From Flavobacterium sp. IB48 (lineage in GTDB: Bacteria; Bacteroidota; Bacteroidia; Flavobacteriales; Flavobacteriaceae), in assembly GCF_016405855.1 (NCBI RefSeq), contig NZ_JAEFCA010000002.1, forward strand, positions 62,001 through 126,000: DNA of 64,000 nt, read 5' to 3'. Numbering within the stretch: position 1 is the stretch's first letter; every line of letters begins with the position of its first letter. Shown here piece by piece: positions 8,672 through 16,360 of this stretch. The notes under the pieces were generated by a model that saw nothing but the letters and a program-made list of their open reading frames with translations, was not told the origin of the DNA and ran no database searches. Made by a program: the position numbers and the translations under genes.

Positions 8672-10333
8672 ATGATTTACCCCAAAATAGCGCTTGCACA
8701 AAGCATTATCGAAATTTTATCTGCCAAAGGCATTGTTAATATTATAATTTCTCCAGGATCTAGAAACGCACCGTTAACTATTGGTTTTGCTCAAAATCCA
8801 AATTTTACCTGTTACAGTATTGCAGACGAGCGATGTGCTGCTTTTTTTGCATTAGGAATTGCCCAGCAAACGAAACAGCCAACAGCAGTTGTTTGTACTT
8901 CAGGATCAGCTTTATTAAATTATTATCCGGCTATTGCAGAAGCATTTTACAGCCAGATTCCCTTGATTGTTATTTCTGCTGATCGTCCGCAGAGCAAGAT
9001 TGATATCGGAGACGGACAAACCATTCGTCAGGAAAATGTTTTTGCCAATCATTCTGTTTTCAATGCCAATTTAACAGAAGAAGCATCAGAAGAAAATGAT
9101 TTAAAGATCAATCTAGCTATTGAAACAGCTATTCTTAAAAGAGGCCCAGTTCATATCAATGCGCCTTTTGAAGAGCCTTTATATGAAACTACAGAAGAGC
9201 TTTCTGTAAAGCCAAAAATCACAAATCTTGAGTTTGAAAATTTTTCAAAAATTATAGAAAACAGCAACGAGTTTGTTTCGGTTTGGAATAATACAAAGCG
9301 AAAATTAGTTTTAGTTGGAGTAAATGAAGCTAATAGCATTGATCAAGAAATTATCGAAAATCTAGCCTCAGATCCTTCAGTTGTTGTGCTTACAGAAACT
9401 ACTTCAAATCTTCATCATGAGAGTTTTATTAATTCAATAGATACTTTAATTACACCTTTTGATGATTTTGATTTTAAACAATTTAATCCAGAAGTTTTAG
9501 TGACTTTTGGTGGAATGGTTGTCTCAAAAAGAATTAAAGGTTTTTTAAGAAAATACAAACCAAAACATCATTGGCATATTGATACTTTACGTGCTTACGA
9601 TACGTTTGGCGCTTTGACAAAACATTTTGAAATGCAGCCAAATGATTTCTTTAAAGATCTATTTTCAAAAACAGTATTTGTAAAGAGCAATTATTTCAAA
9701 AACATTGATACCGTTTATAAAGCAAGATTAGAGAAAAGAAAGGAATACTTAAGTAAAATTGAGTTTTCAGATTTTAAAGCTTTCGAAAAAGTTATACAAT
9801 CGTTGCCTAAAAACAGTTTGCTGCAAATTAGCAATAGTTCTGCCATTCGTTATGCGCAATTAATTGATATTGATGATTCTATTGAAGTTTTCTGTAACAG
9901 AGGAACGAGTGGAATTGACGGAAGTACATCTACAGCAGTGGGTGCTGCGCTTGGAAACGAAAAACAAACTGTTTTTGTTACTGGAGATATTGGCTTTTTG
10001 TATGATAGCAATGCGCTATGGAATTCTTATATTCCGAAAAACTTCAAAATTATTTTAATTAATAATGCAGGAGGAGGAATTTTCAGGATTTTACCTGGAC
10101 ATCAGGAAAAACCTGTTTTCAATACTTATTTTGAGACATCACATAGCTTGACTGCCGAACATCTAGCAAAAATGTACGGATTGAATTACTTTGCGGCTCA
10201 AGATGTTCAGTCGTTAGAAAATGGAATAGAATCTTTGTATAATTCTAATGATGTTCCGTGCATTTTGGAAATTTTTACTCCAACATTTGAAAACGATAAA
10301 ATCTTAAAAGAGTATTTTAAATCCTTATACTAA
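8672..10333 (+). CDS. menD: MenD, SEPHCHC synthase (menaquinone biosynthesis)
   Basis: Thiamine-diphosphate enzyme that joins isochorismate and 2-oxoglutarate (with decarboxylation) to give 2-succinyl-5-enolpyruvyl-6-hydroxy-3-cyclohexene-1-carboxylate. The N-terminal Pyr domain has SPGSRNAPLTIGFAQ and ADERCAAFFALG, with the conserved Glu of the ThDP activation site. The C-terminal PP domain has GTSGIDGSTSTAVGAALG, then VTGDIGFLYDSNALWN and INNAGGGIFRILPG, which bind diphosphate and magnesium. At 553 aa the length is normal. It opens the men region, with menB, menA and menC downstream on the same strand. The start is the ATG before IYPKIALAQSI, where family similarity begins. Confidence 0.97.
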   Translation: MIYPKIALAQSIIEILSAKGIVNIIISPGSRNAPLTIGFAQNPNFTCYSIADERCAAFFALGIAQQTKQPTAVVCTSGSALLNYYPAIAEAFYSQIPLIVISADRPQSKIDIGDGQTIRQENVFANHSVFNANLTEEASEENDLKINLAIETAILKRGPVHINAPFEEPLYETTEELSVKPKITNLEFENFSKIIENSNEFVSVWNNTKRKLVLVGVNEANSIDQEIIENLASDPSVVVLTETTSNLHHESFINSIDTLITPFDDFDFKQFNPEVLVTFGGMVVSKRIKGFLRKYKPKHHWHIDTLRAYDTFGALTKHFEMQPNDFFKDLFSKTVFVKSNYFKNIDTVYKARLEKRKEYLSKIEFSDFKAFEKVIQSLPKNSLLQISNSSAIRYAQLIDIDDSIEVFCNRGTSGIDGSTSTAVGAALGNEKQTVFVTGDIGFLYDSNALWNSYIPKNFKIILINNAGGGIFRILPGHQEKPVFNTYFETSHSLTAEHLAKMYGLNYFAAQDVQSLENGIESLYNSNDVPCILEIFTPTFENDKILKEYFKSLY

Positions 10334-10375
10334 ATTGAAGTTAGGTATTTGTTAATATAATTATTAATCATTTTT

Positions 10376-10453
10376 GTGGCTGTAACGTTGGTGCTATTCA
10401 CTAAAAAGTTACTGACCCAGCACTTTAAAAAAAAAGCGTTTTTAAATAATTAA
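10376..10453 (+). CDS. Possible 25-aa hydrophobic peptide with GTG start
   Basis: Reads VAVTLVLFTKKLLTQHF with a basic tail, from a GTG; the open frame extends a few codons further upstream (LLIIF) without an ATG. The core resembles the peptide at 5587-5724 (FTKK after a short membrane helix). It lies 42 bases after menD and is followed at once by a terminator. It may be a decayed relative rather than a working gene. Confidence 0.22.
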   Translation: MAVTLVLFTKKLLTQHFKKKAFLNN

Positions 10454-10467
10454 ATTTCGCACATCGC

Positions 10468-10508
10468 AAAATCCCTTTATAACCCAATTCTATAAAGGGA
10501 TTTTTTAA
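10468..10508 (+). terminator. Intrinsic terminator after menD
   Basis: Perfect 14-bp stem AAAATCCCTTTATA / TATAAAGGGATTTT with a 9-nt loop and trailing T-tract. Confidence 0.88.
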
Positions 10509-10566
10509 TTTTTGCCTACAGTATAAGTTTTGTTAAATTAATTTCATAGTACCGCTTCAAACTTCG

Positions 10567-10574
10567 TACCTTTG
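10567..10574 (+). promoter_or_regulatory. -7 promoter box for the cvfB-like gene
   Basis: TACCTTTG matches TAnnTTTG, 44 bases before the start codon and downstream of the menD terminator, so the cvfB-like gene is probably a separate transcript. Confidence 0.6.
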
Positions 10575-10618
10575 CGGCTCAGAAACTTAGCAGTTGTACT
10601 GCTTAGAAATACATTAAA

Positions 10619-11473
10619 ATGCTAGAAATAGGAAAATACAATACCCTAACTATATTACGTGATACCAAAGTAGGTTTATTTTTAGGTGATCCTGAAAATG
10701 ATCCTGATGGAATTCACGATGTTTTACTTCCAAATAAATATGTTCCAAAAGTATTTGAAATTGGTGAAGAATTAATCGTTTTTGTTTACTTAGATCACGA
10801 ACAGCGACCAGTTGCAACAACTTTAGTTCCGTATATTTTATTAAATGAATTTGCTCTTTTGAGAGTAAATTACATCAATAATGTTGGTGCTTTCATGGAT
10901 TGGGGAATGGAAAAAGATATTTTGGTTCCGTTTAAAGAACAGGCACGTCCGATGGAAAAAGGAAAACGTTATTTGGTTTATTTATATATGGACAAACAAA
11001 CTAATCGTTTAGTAGCTTCCAGCAAAACCAATCAATTTTTGAACAATGACCAGTTAACGGTAGAAAAAGGAGAAGAAGTTGACTTGATCGTTTCGCATAT
11101 TACCGATATGGGAATCAATGTTATCATTAACGAGCGCCACAAAGGACTTTTATACAAAGACGAAGTTTATGATGATTCGATAAGAACCGGAAATAGAATG
11201 CGTGGCTATATTAAAAACATTCGTCCTGATAACAAAATAGATGTTGCGCTTCAGCCTCAAGGTGTTGAGAGTATAGAACCAAATGCCGAAAAAATATTAA
11301 GCGAGCTAAGAGCAAGTAGAGGCTTTCTTAGATTAAACGATAATTCTCATCCAGAAGATATTAAAACTGTTTTGAAAATGAGTAAAAAATCATTCAAAAA
11401 AGCAATCGGATCTTTATACAAAGAAAAACTGATTGAAATTAAAGAAGATGGAATATATCTTGTAAAAGAATAA
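10619..11473 (+). CDS. CvfB-family S1-like RNA-binding protein
   Basis: Resembles CvfB/YitL proteins: tandem S1-like RNA-binding domains and a C-terminal winged helix. The opening S1 segment is MLEIGKYNTLTILRDTKVGL; a central S1 domain contains VNNVGAFMDWG-like residues (INNVGAFMDWGMEKDILVPF, about 88-107), another has VSHITDMGINVIINERHKGL, and the winged helix spans about 225-284. The 284-aa length is normal. Family members bind RNA and affect gene expression and virulence in Firmicutes; the target here is unknown. It sits between menD and menB but has its own promoter and terminator, so the link to menaquinone is positional only. Confidence 0.87.
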   Translation: MLEIGKYNTLTILRDTKVGLFLGDPENDPDGIHDVLLPNKYVPKVFEIGEELIVFVYLDHEQRPVATTLVPYILLNEFALLRVNYINNVGAFMDWGMEKDILVPFKEQARPMEKGKRYLVYLYMDKQTNRLVASSKTNQFLNNDQLTVEKGEEVDLIVSHITDMGINVIINERHKGLLYKDEVYDDSIRTGNRMRGYIKNIRPDNKIDVALQPQGVESIEPNAEKILSELRASRGFLRLNDNSHPEDIKTVLKMSKKSFKKAIGSLYKEKLIEIKEDGIYLVKE

Positions 11474-11599
11474 AAATTGAGAAATTCTAATATGGAAATT
11501 CCAATTGATAATTGAAATCTATAATTTGACTTTAGCCTTTTGGAATTTGGAGTTCAAAATGTTGAAATTTATTTTGCGCTAGCAAAATTATTATAACAC

Positions 11600-11636
11600 A
11601 AAAGGCTGCTCATTACAAGCAGCCTTTCGCTTTTTA
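11600..11636 (+). terminator. Hairpin terminator downstream of the cvfB-like gene
   Basis: Perfect 10-bp stem AAAGGCTGCT / AGCAGCCTTT with a 7-nt loop, followed by CGCTTTTTATT. The T-run is offset by three bases. Confidence 0.7.
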
Positions 11637-11988
11637 TTCAGTTTTAAAAAAAATTGTAATTAAAAAAAAACAGAAATAAAATAATTCGAATCCATCTCAG
11701 AACAATAGCTTTACGAATTTTAGAAATCGTCCCATTGACGGTATGTCTTTTAAATAATCAATGCACCTATCTTAAAAGCAAAAAAGAGAATTTCACGGCT
11801 CATCCATTGGTTTTATAATATAACTTTTAGAAAGTTGTGAATTAGTACTTTTTTCCTCTTTTCGTTATCATTTCTATACTAATTAATAGACAATTCTAAC
11901 ATTTAACCTTAGGTGTTACTTTTTTCTTTTTGAAGTTTCGACAAACACATAAATCATTTGCTCTTTTAATTGAGGTTTGTTACTTAAA

Positions 11989-12048
11989 ACCCTAAAAAAA
12001 TGAGCGACAAATTTTTTAAATTTTCTCAAAAAAATCATTTTTTAGGTT
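11989..12048. repeat. Imperfect inverted repeat in the menB upstream gap
   Basis: Left arm ACCCTAAAAAAATGA and right arm TCATTTTTTAGGTT, separated by about 31 AT-rich bases. It encloses a 16-codon frame beginning MSDKFFKFSQKN. Could be a leader structure or chance in AT-rich sequence. Confidence 0.35.
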
Positions 12049-12290
12049 AATAAATCAGTGAAAGAAAATCAATCTAAAATCTTTGAAATAGTTTGTATCT
12101 CATTGATTTCTAGGGTGTAAAATTAATTATTATTTTTCTAAACTAATGTTAAAAAATGTTATTTTTTGTAGGTAAATACCAATTGTTAACATTAGAAGTC
12201 AATTTAGTAAAGACTTAAGACTGATTGAGTAGGTAAAGTAGTAAAAATGATTTATTTTTACCGTATAATTATTTTAAACAAAAAATCAAA

Positions 12291-13124
12291 ATGGATTGGA
12301 TTACAGCTAGAGAATTTGAGGATATAACTTATAAAAAATGCAATGGAGTAGCGAGAATAGCTTTTAACAGACCAAATGTTAGAAATGCATTCCGTCCAAA
12401 AACTACTTCAGAATTATACCAAGCTTTTTACGATGCACAAGAAGATACTTCAATTGGAGTTGTTTTACTTTCTGCTGAGGGACCTTCAACAAAAGATGGA
12501 GTTTACTCTTTCTGTAGCGGTGGAGATCAGAATGCACGTGGACATCAAGGATATGTTGGAGATGACGGACAGCACCGTTTGAATATTCTGGAAGTACAGC
12601 GTTTAATTCGTTTTATGCCTAAAGTTGTTATTGCAGTAGTTCCAGGATGGGCTGTAGGTGGCGGACATAGTTTGCACGTAGTTTGCGATATGACGCTTGC
12701 AAGTAAAGAACATGCTATTTTTAAACAAACAGATGCTGATGTAACTAGTTTTGATGGCGGTTACGGATCGGCATATTTAGCTAAAATGGTTGGTCAGAAA
12801 AAAGCTCGTGAAATTTTCTTTTTAGGTAGAAATTATTCTGCTCAAGAAGCTTTTGAAATGGGAATGGTAAATGCTGTAATTCCTCATGATGAGTTAGAAG
12901 CTACAGCTTATGAGTGGGCACAAGAAATTCTTCAAAAATCGCCAACTTCTATAAAAATGCTGAAATTTGCAATGAACTTAACAGACGACGGAATGGTTGG
13001 ACAGCAAGTTTTTGCAGGAGAAGCCACTCGTTTAGCTTACATGACCGAAGAAGCTAAAGAAGGTAGAAATGCTTTCTTAGAGAAAAGAAAACCAAACTTC
13101 GGCGAAAATAAGTGGTTACCGTAA
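12291..13124 (+). CDS. menB: MenB, 1,4-dihydroxy-2-naphthoyl-CoA synthase
   Basis: Crotonase-fold enzyme that closes the naphthoquinone ring of o-succinylbenzoyl-CoA. The oxyanion-hole segments are FCSGGDQNARG (about residues 74-84) and GWAVGGGHSLHVVCDMT (119-135). The catalytic region reads KQTDADVTSFDGGYGSAYLA; Asp148 corresponds to the side-chain carboxylate of the bicarbonate-independent MenB class, where E. coli-type enzymes have Gly, and Asp155 is also conserved. Length (277 aa) is typical. It is followed by menA after an inverted repeat that may partly terminate or attenuate the transcript. Confidence 0.96.
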   Translation: MDWITAREFEDITYKKCNGVARIAFNRPNVRNAFRPKTTSELYQAFYDAQEDTSIGVVLLSAEGPSTKDGVYSFCSGGDQNARGHQGYVGDDGQHRLNILEVQRLIRFMPKVVIAVVPGWAVGGGHSLHVVCDMTLASKEHAIFKQTDADVTSFDGGYGSAYLAKMVGQKKAREIFFLGRNYSAQEAFEMGMVNAVIPHDELEATAYEWAQEILQKSPTSIKMLKFAMNLTDDGMVGQQVFAGEATRLAYMTEEAKEGRNAFLEKRKPNFGENKWLP

Positions 13125-13143
13125 ATAAGTTATAAAATAGTTT

Positions 13144-13190
13144 CAAGTTTCAGGTTTCAAGTTAAGAACCTGAAACTTGAAACCTGAAAC
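13144..13190 (+). repeat. Inverted repeat with two alternative pairings between menB and menA
   Basis: Built from repeats of GTTTCAGGTTTCAAGTT. Arms at 13147-13163 and 13174-13190 are perfectly complementary (17 bp). An alternative pairing of 13144-13156 with 13167-13179 (13 bp) is also perfect. A run of A follows, so it is not a standard plus-strand terminator. Confidence 0.7.
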
Positions 13191-13207
13191 TAAAAAAAAA
13201 ACAAATA

Positions 13208-14170
13208 ATGAAACATTGGATTGAAGCCGCAAGATTGCGCACATTACCTTTATCAGTTTCCGGAATTATAGTTGGAAGTATTTACGCTTTATCAAATCCA
13301 ACAGAAACTATTAACACTCCAACAGAAGTATTTAGCTGGAAAGTTTTTGGTTTTGCTCTATTGACAACACTAGGATTACAGGTTTTATCCAATTTTGCAA
13401 ATGACTATGGCGATGGAGTAAAAGGTACTGACAATGCTGATCGAGTAGGGCCACAACGTGCTATTCAGAGTGGTGTAATTACCCCTCAAGCAATGAAAAA
13501 AGCCATTATTATTACTTCGTTTTTGACTTTATTATCTGCAATTATATTAATTTATTTTGCATTCGGAAAAGACAATTTCGGGTATTCAATCTTTTTTCTA
13601 TTGTTAGGAATCGCAGCTATTATTTCTGCAATTCGCTACACAGTTGGTAATTCTGCCTACGGATATAGAGGTTTTGGAGATTTATTTGTTTTCATTTTCT
13701 TCGGATTAGTGAGCACTTTGGGTGTAAACTTTTTATATGCAAAAGAAGTAGAACCGCTTTTAATTCTTCCAGCTGTTGCAATCGGATTATTGAGTGTTGG
13801 GGTTTTAAATCTTAACAATATGCGCGATCAGGAATCTGATAAAAAATCAGGTAAAAACACTATTGTAGTACAAATTGGAGCTCAAAAAGCTAAAAATTAC
13901 CACTTCTTCTTGATTATTACAGCAATGATTTTAGTGGTTGTATTTGCTATTTTAAGCGATTATAACTTTGACCAATACTTGTTTTTATTGGCATATATCC
14001 CGTTGACCAAACATTTAATCACGGTTTACAAAAATCAAGATCCAAAATTATTAGATCCAGAATTAAAAAAACTGGCATTAAGCACGTTCTTGCTTTCTAT
14101 ATTACTTACAGTATGCATGATTTCTTTGATTTCAGACATTATTGTAAACCTCTTTTTAGGAGGAAGATAA
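13208..14170 (+). CDS. menA: MenA, 1,4-dihydroxy-2-naphthoate polyprenyltransferase
   Basis: UbiA-superfamily membrane prenyltransferase that attaches the isoprenoid tail to 1,4-dihydroxy-2-naphthoate. The first Asp-rich, Mg-diphosphate binding motif is NFANDYGDGVKGTDNAD (about residues 64-80), followed by RVGPQRAIQSG; the second is NMRDQESDKKSGKNT (about 205-219). Eight or nine hydrophobic helices span the 320 aa. It starts MKHWIEAARLRTLPLS, a typical MenA N-terminus. The UPF0173 gene starts 28 bases after the stop and is probably co-transcribed. Confidence 0.95.
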   Translation: MKHWIEAARLRTLPLSVSGIIVGSIYALSNPTETINTPTEVFSWKVFGFALLTTLGLQVLSNFANDYGDGVKGTDNADRVGPQRAIQSGVITPQAMKKAIIITSFLTLLSAIILIYFAFGKDNFGYSIFFLLLGIAAIISAIRYTVGNSAYGYRGFGDLFVFIFFGLVSTLGVNFLYAKEVEPLLILPAVAIGLLSVGVLNLNNMRDQESDKKSGKNTIVVQIGAQKAKNYHFFLIITAMILVVVFAILSDYNFDQYLFLLAYIPLTKHLITVYKNQDPKLLDPELKKLALSTFLLSILLTVCMISLISDIIVNLFLGGR

Positions 14171-14198
14171 AACAATGTTTAACTTAAATAGTGACAAA

Positions 14199-14876
14199 AT
14201 GAAAATTACATACTACGGACACGCTTCATTAGGAATTGAAGTAGGAGGAAAACACATTATTGTGGATCCATTTATTACCGGAAATCCACAAGCTGGTACA
14301 ATCAATCTGAGCACTATCAAAGCAGATTATATTTTATTGACGCATGCACACGCTGATCACGTTTTGGATGTTGAAGCTATTGCAAAAAATACAAATGCAG
14401 TTATTGTTTCTAATGCAGAAATTGCAAGCCATTATGCTAAAAAAGGATTCAATTCGCATCCAATGAATCACGGAGGAAGCTGGAAATTTGATTTCGGAAA
14501 AGTAAAATATGTAAATGCAATTCACTCAAGCAGTTTTCCTGACGGTTCTTACGGAGGAAATCCTGGAGGTTTTGTAATTGAAGGCGAACATAAAAATATC
14601 TACATCGCTGGAGATACAGCTTTGACTTACGACATGAAATTGATTCCGCTTCGCACAAAACTAGATTTAGTTATTCTTCCAATCGGAAACAATTTTACAA
14701 TGGATGTTGAAGACGCTATTATTGCTTCAGATTTTGTAGAATGCGACAAAGTTTTAGGATATCACTATGATACTTTTGGTTACATCGAAATCAATCATGA
14801 AGAAGCAATTCGCAAATTTTTCGATAAAGGAAAAGATTTAATGCTTTTACCTATAGGAGATTCGATCGAATTATAA
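14199..14876 (+). CDS. UPF0173-type metal-dependent hydrolase (metallo-beta-lactamase fold)
   Basis: Metallo-beta-lactamase fold protein with the metal-binding motif LLTHAHADHVLD (HxHxDH, about residues 48-59) and later ligands in NHGG, GDTALTYDM and GYHYDTFG. It closely fits the UPF0173 (YtkL) family. I chose the ATG before KITYYGHASLG because family members begin there; an in-frame ATG 24 bases upstream (14175) would add eight residues. Substrate unknown. It follows menA by 28 bases, so it may serve the same pathway or only share transcription. Confidence 0.88.
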   Translation: MKITYYGHASLGIEVGGKHIIVDPFITGNPQAGTINLSTIKADYILLTHAHADHVLDVEAIAKNTNAVIVSNAEIASHYAKKGFNSHPMNHGGSWKFDFGKVKYVNAIHSSSFPDGSYGGNPGGFVIEGEHKNIYIAGDTALTYDMKLIPLRTKLDLVILPIGNNFTMDVEDAIIASDFVECDKVLGYHYDTFGYIEINHEEAIRKFFDKGKDLMLLPIGDSIEL

Positions 14877-14879
14877 GAA

Positions 14880-14962
14880 GCTAATCCCGCTTTCGGCTAT
14901 ATCTTTTTAAGGCAAAGAAAAATTGCCTTAAAAAGGATAATGCCTCTATCGGGGCTAGGGCA
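14880..14962 (-). repeat. Dispersed TAGCCCCGATAG element, copy 1 (minus orientation)
   Basis: On the minus strand it begins TAGCCCCGATAG (14957-14946), has a central 15-bp hairpin with one bulge (14901-14938; arms ATCCTTTTTAAGGCAA and TTGCCTTAAAAAGAT) and ends near GCGGGATTAG. The copy at 23995-24072 has the same ends and a different hairpin. Confidence 0.7.
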
Positions 14963-15042
14963 CTCAATTCCATAAGAAAGTTATTTGGCATAATCTATGT
15001 TAATTGAATTAAAGTTTTTTAAAGTAAAAATCATTTTAATCT

Positions 15043-16281
15043 GTGAAATCTGTGGCAATTAAAGCATCATCACAAAATACAACTTTCAAACAAATCCTTT
15101 TATTACTATTTATCGTAACTTCCTATAACGCTTTTGCACAAAAAGATGGTTATTGGGACAAAGAACGTGCAACAACTAAAGAAATCATGGTTCCCGCACG
15201 CGATAGAATTGCTATACCAACGGAAGATTTACCAGTTGGAACTACAGAAATTGTATACAGAATTACACTTTTAGATAAAAACCAAGAAATGGCCAATAGC
15301 TTGGTTTCGGTATTAAAAGCCATTCCAGACCCTACAGGTATAAGCCAAGGCTCTGCAGGTGCGGTTTTCTTAATGTCAAAAATTTCTGGAGAAGATAAAT
15401 GCACCTATTCGATTTTTACATCTAATGAAAATGCTAAAAAGTATATTTCAGATGGTAAAATTGACAATGCCTGTTATTCTCAAGCAGAACCTGTAAGTAA
15501 AGATGCTAAACGATTATCTGTAAACAGATCTTCTTGCTTAAAAGAAAATATTAATACCATTTGGTTTGGCTTTGAAAGCAAAAACTGGTTGTTGAGCCAA
15601 AAAGTGGTCTTAGAAGTAGTGCCTTGGGTAGACACAAAACTAAATCGCGGTTGGAATCAAGACAACAAAAACGAAATTATAAGCTTGTGCAAAACTTCTA
15701 CAATGGCACAAAAAATGGCAAACTCAGATGATTTTTGCGTTTGTATTTTAAATAAAATTATGAAGCAATATCGCTATGATGAGTTTCAGAAATTATTGGC
15801 TGTCGAAAAAACGAAAGTTTATAAAGATTTTGGAAACAGCTGTTATCAAGATGCTGATATATCTAAAAACGTATTCAACGATTTAAGAACTCAGGTAGCT
15901 TCTTTAATAAAGACGCAAAAATATAACGAAGCAATTCCAAAATTGAATACCATTGTAAGCGAAGGAAAAGCAACAGCTGTAGATTACAGTTATTTAGGCT
16001 ATTGTTATATTTTGACCAAACAATATGCAAAAGCTTTAAAAGTTCTGCAAGAAGGCGAGAAACTTGATGATACAGAATTATTAATCAAATTAAACTTAGC
16101 ACATACTTATTTAGTAAGTGATGACTACAGTGCGGCCAAAGCAATTTACAAAAAATATCAGACTCAAAACGTAACCGATAGTTTAAGCTGGATTATTAAA
16201 ACAAAACTTGATTTTCAGGCTTTTGAAAAAGCGGGTCTGCCTTCAAAAGACTTTGAAAAAATCTTAAAATTATATAACTGA
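15043..16281 (+). CDS. Secreted protein with C-terminal TPR repeats
   Basis: Function unknown. A hydrophobic signal-type segment (FKQILLLLFIVTSYNAFAQ, about residues 16-34) is followed by about 240 residues with no family I know, including four or five Cys (EDKCTYSIF, DNACYSQ, RSSCLKE, SLCKTS). The last 140 residues look like TPR repeats (KYNEAIPKLNTIVSEGKATA, AVDYSYLGYCYILTKQYAKA). No ATG precedes the signal peptide in frame; the only starts are GTG at 15043 or 15052, both inside an AATCTGTGAAATCTGTGG repeat-like sequence. It lies between the UPF0173 gene and menC. Confidence 0.72.
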   Translation: MKSVAIKASSQNTTFKQILLLLFIVTSYNAFAQKDGYWDKERATTKEIMVPARDRIAIPTEDLPVGTTEIVYRITLLDKNQEMANSLVSVLKAIPDPTGISQGSAGAVFLMSKISGEDKCTYSIFTSNENAKKYISDGKIDNACYSQAEPVSKDAKRLSVNRSSCLKENINTIWFGFESKNWLLSQKVVLEVVPWVDTKLNRGWNQDNKNEIISLCKTSTMAQKMANSDDFCVCILNKIMKQYRYDEFQKLLAVEKTKVYKDFGNSCYQDADISKNVFNDLRTQVASLIKTQKYNEAIPKLNTIVSEGKATAVDYSYLGYCYILTKQYAKALKVLQEGEKLDDTELLIKLNLAHTYLVSDDYSAAKAIYKKYQTQNVTDSLSWIIKTKLDFQAFEKAGLPSKDFEKILKLYN

Positions 16282-16333
16282 GAAACTTACTGGTGCAGAG
16301 CTATTTAAAGTTTTTTAAACTTAACATCTCAGT

Positions 16334-16349
16334 ACTTAGAATCTTAGCA
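16334..16349 (+). repeat. 16-nt direct repeat flanking menC, copy 1
   Basis: ACTTAGAATCTTAGCA, identical to 17444-17459 on the other side of menC. Both lie in intergenic sequence rich in CTTAGA units. Confidence 0.65.
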
Positions 16350-16360
16350 TCAAAAAAAAA

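Larger units (their letters stand above)
11474..12290. other. 817-base gap upstream of menB
   Basis: No frame above about 20 codons that looks coding. It contains a perfect hairpin at 11600-11627 that probably terminates the cvfB-like gene, a poly-A/T-rich middle, and a long-armed imperfect inverted repeat (11989-12048). No TAnnTTTG box is clear within 60 bases of menB, so a long 5' leader is possible. Confidence 0.6.

Noticed and set aside
10334..10376. Possible longer N-terminus for the 25-aa peptide after menD
   Set aside because: The frame is open only to a stop at 10358 and contains no ATG; other start codons there are not credible.
11600..11636. The hairpin as a riboswitch for menB
   Set aside because: It sits 117 bases after the cvfB-like stop with a T-rich tail, which fits ordinary termination; it is more than 650 bases from menB.
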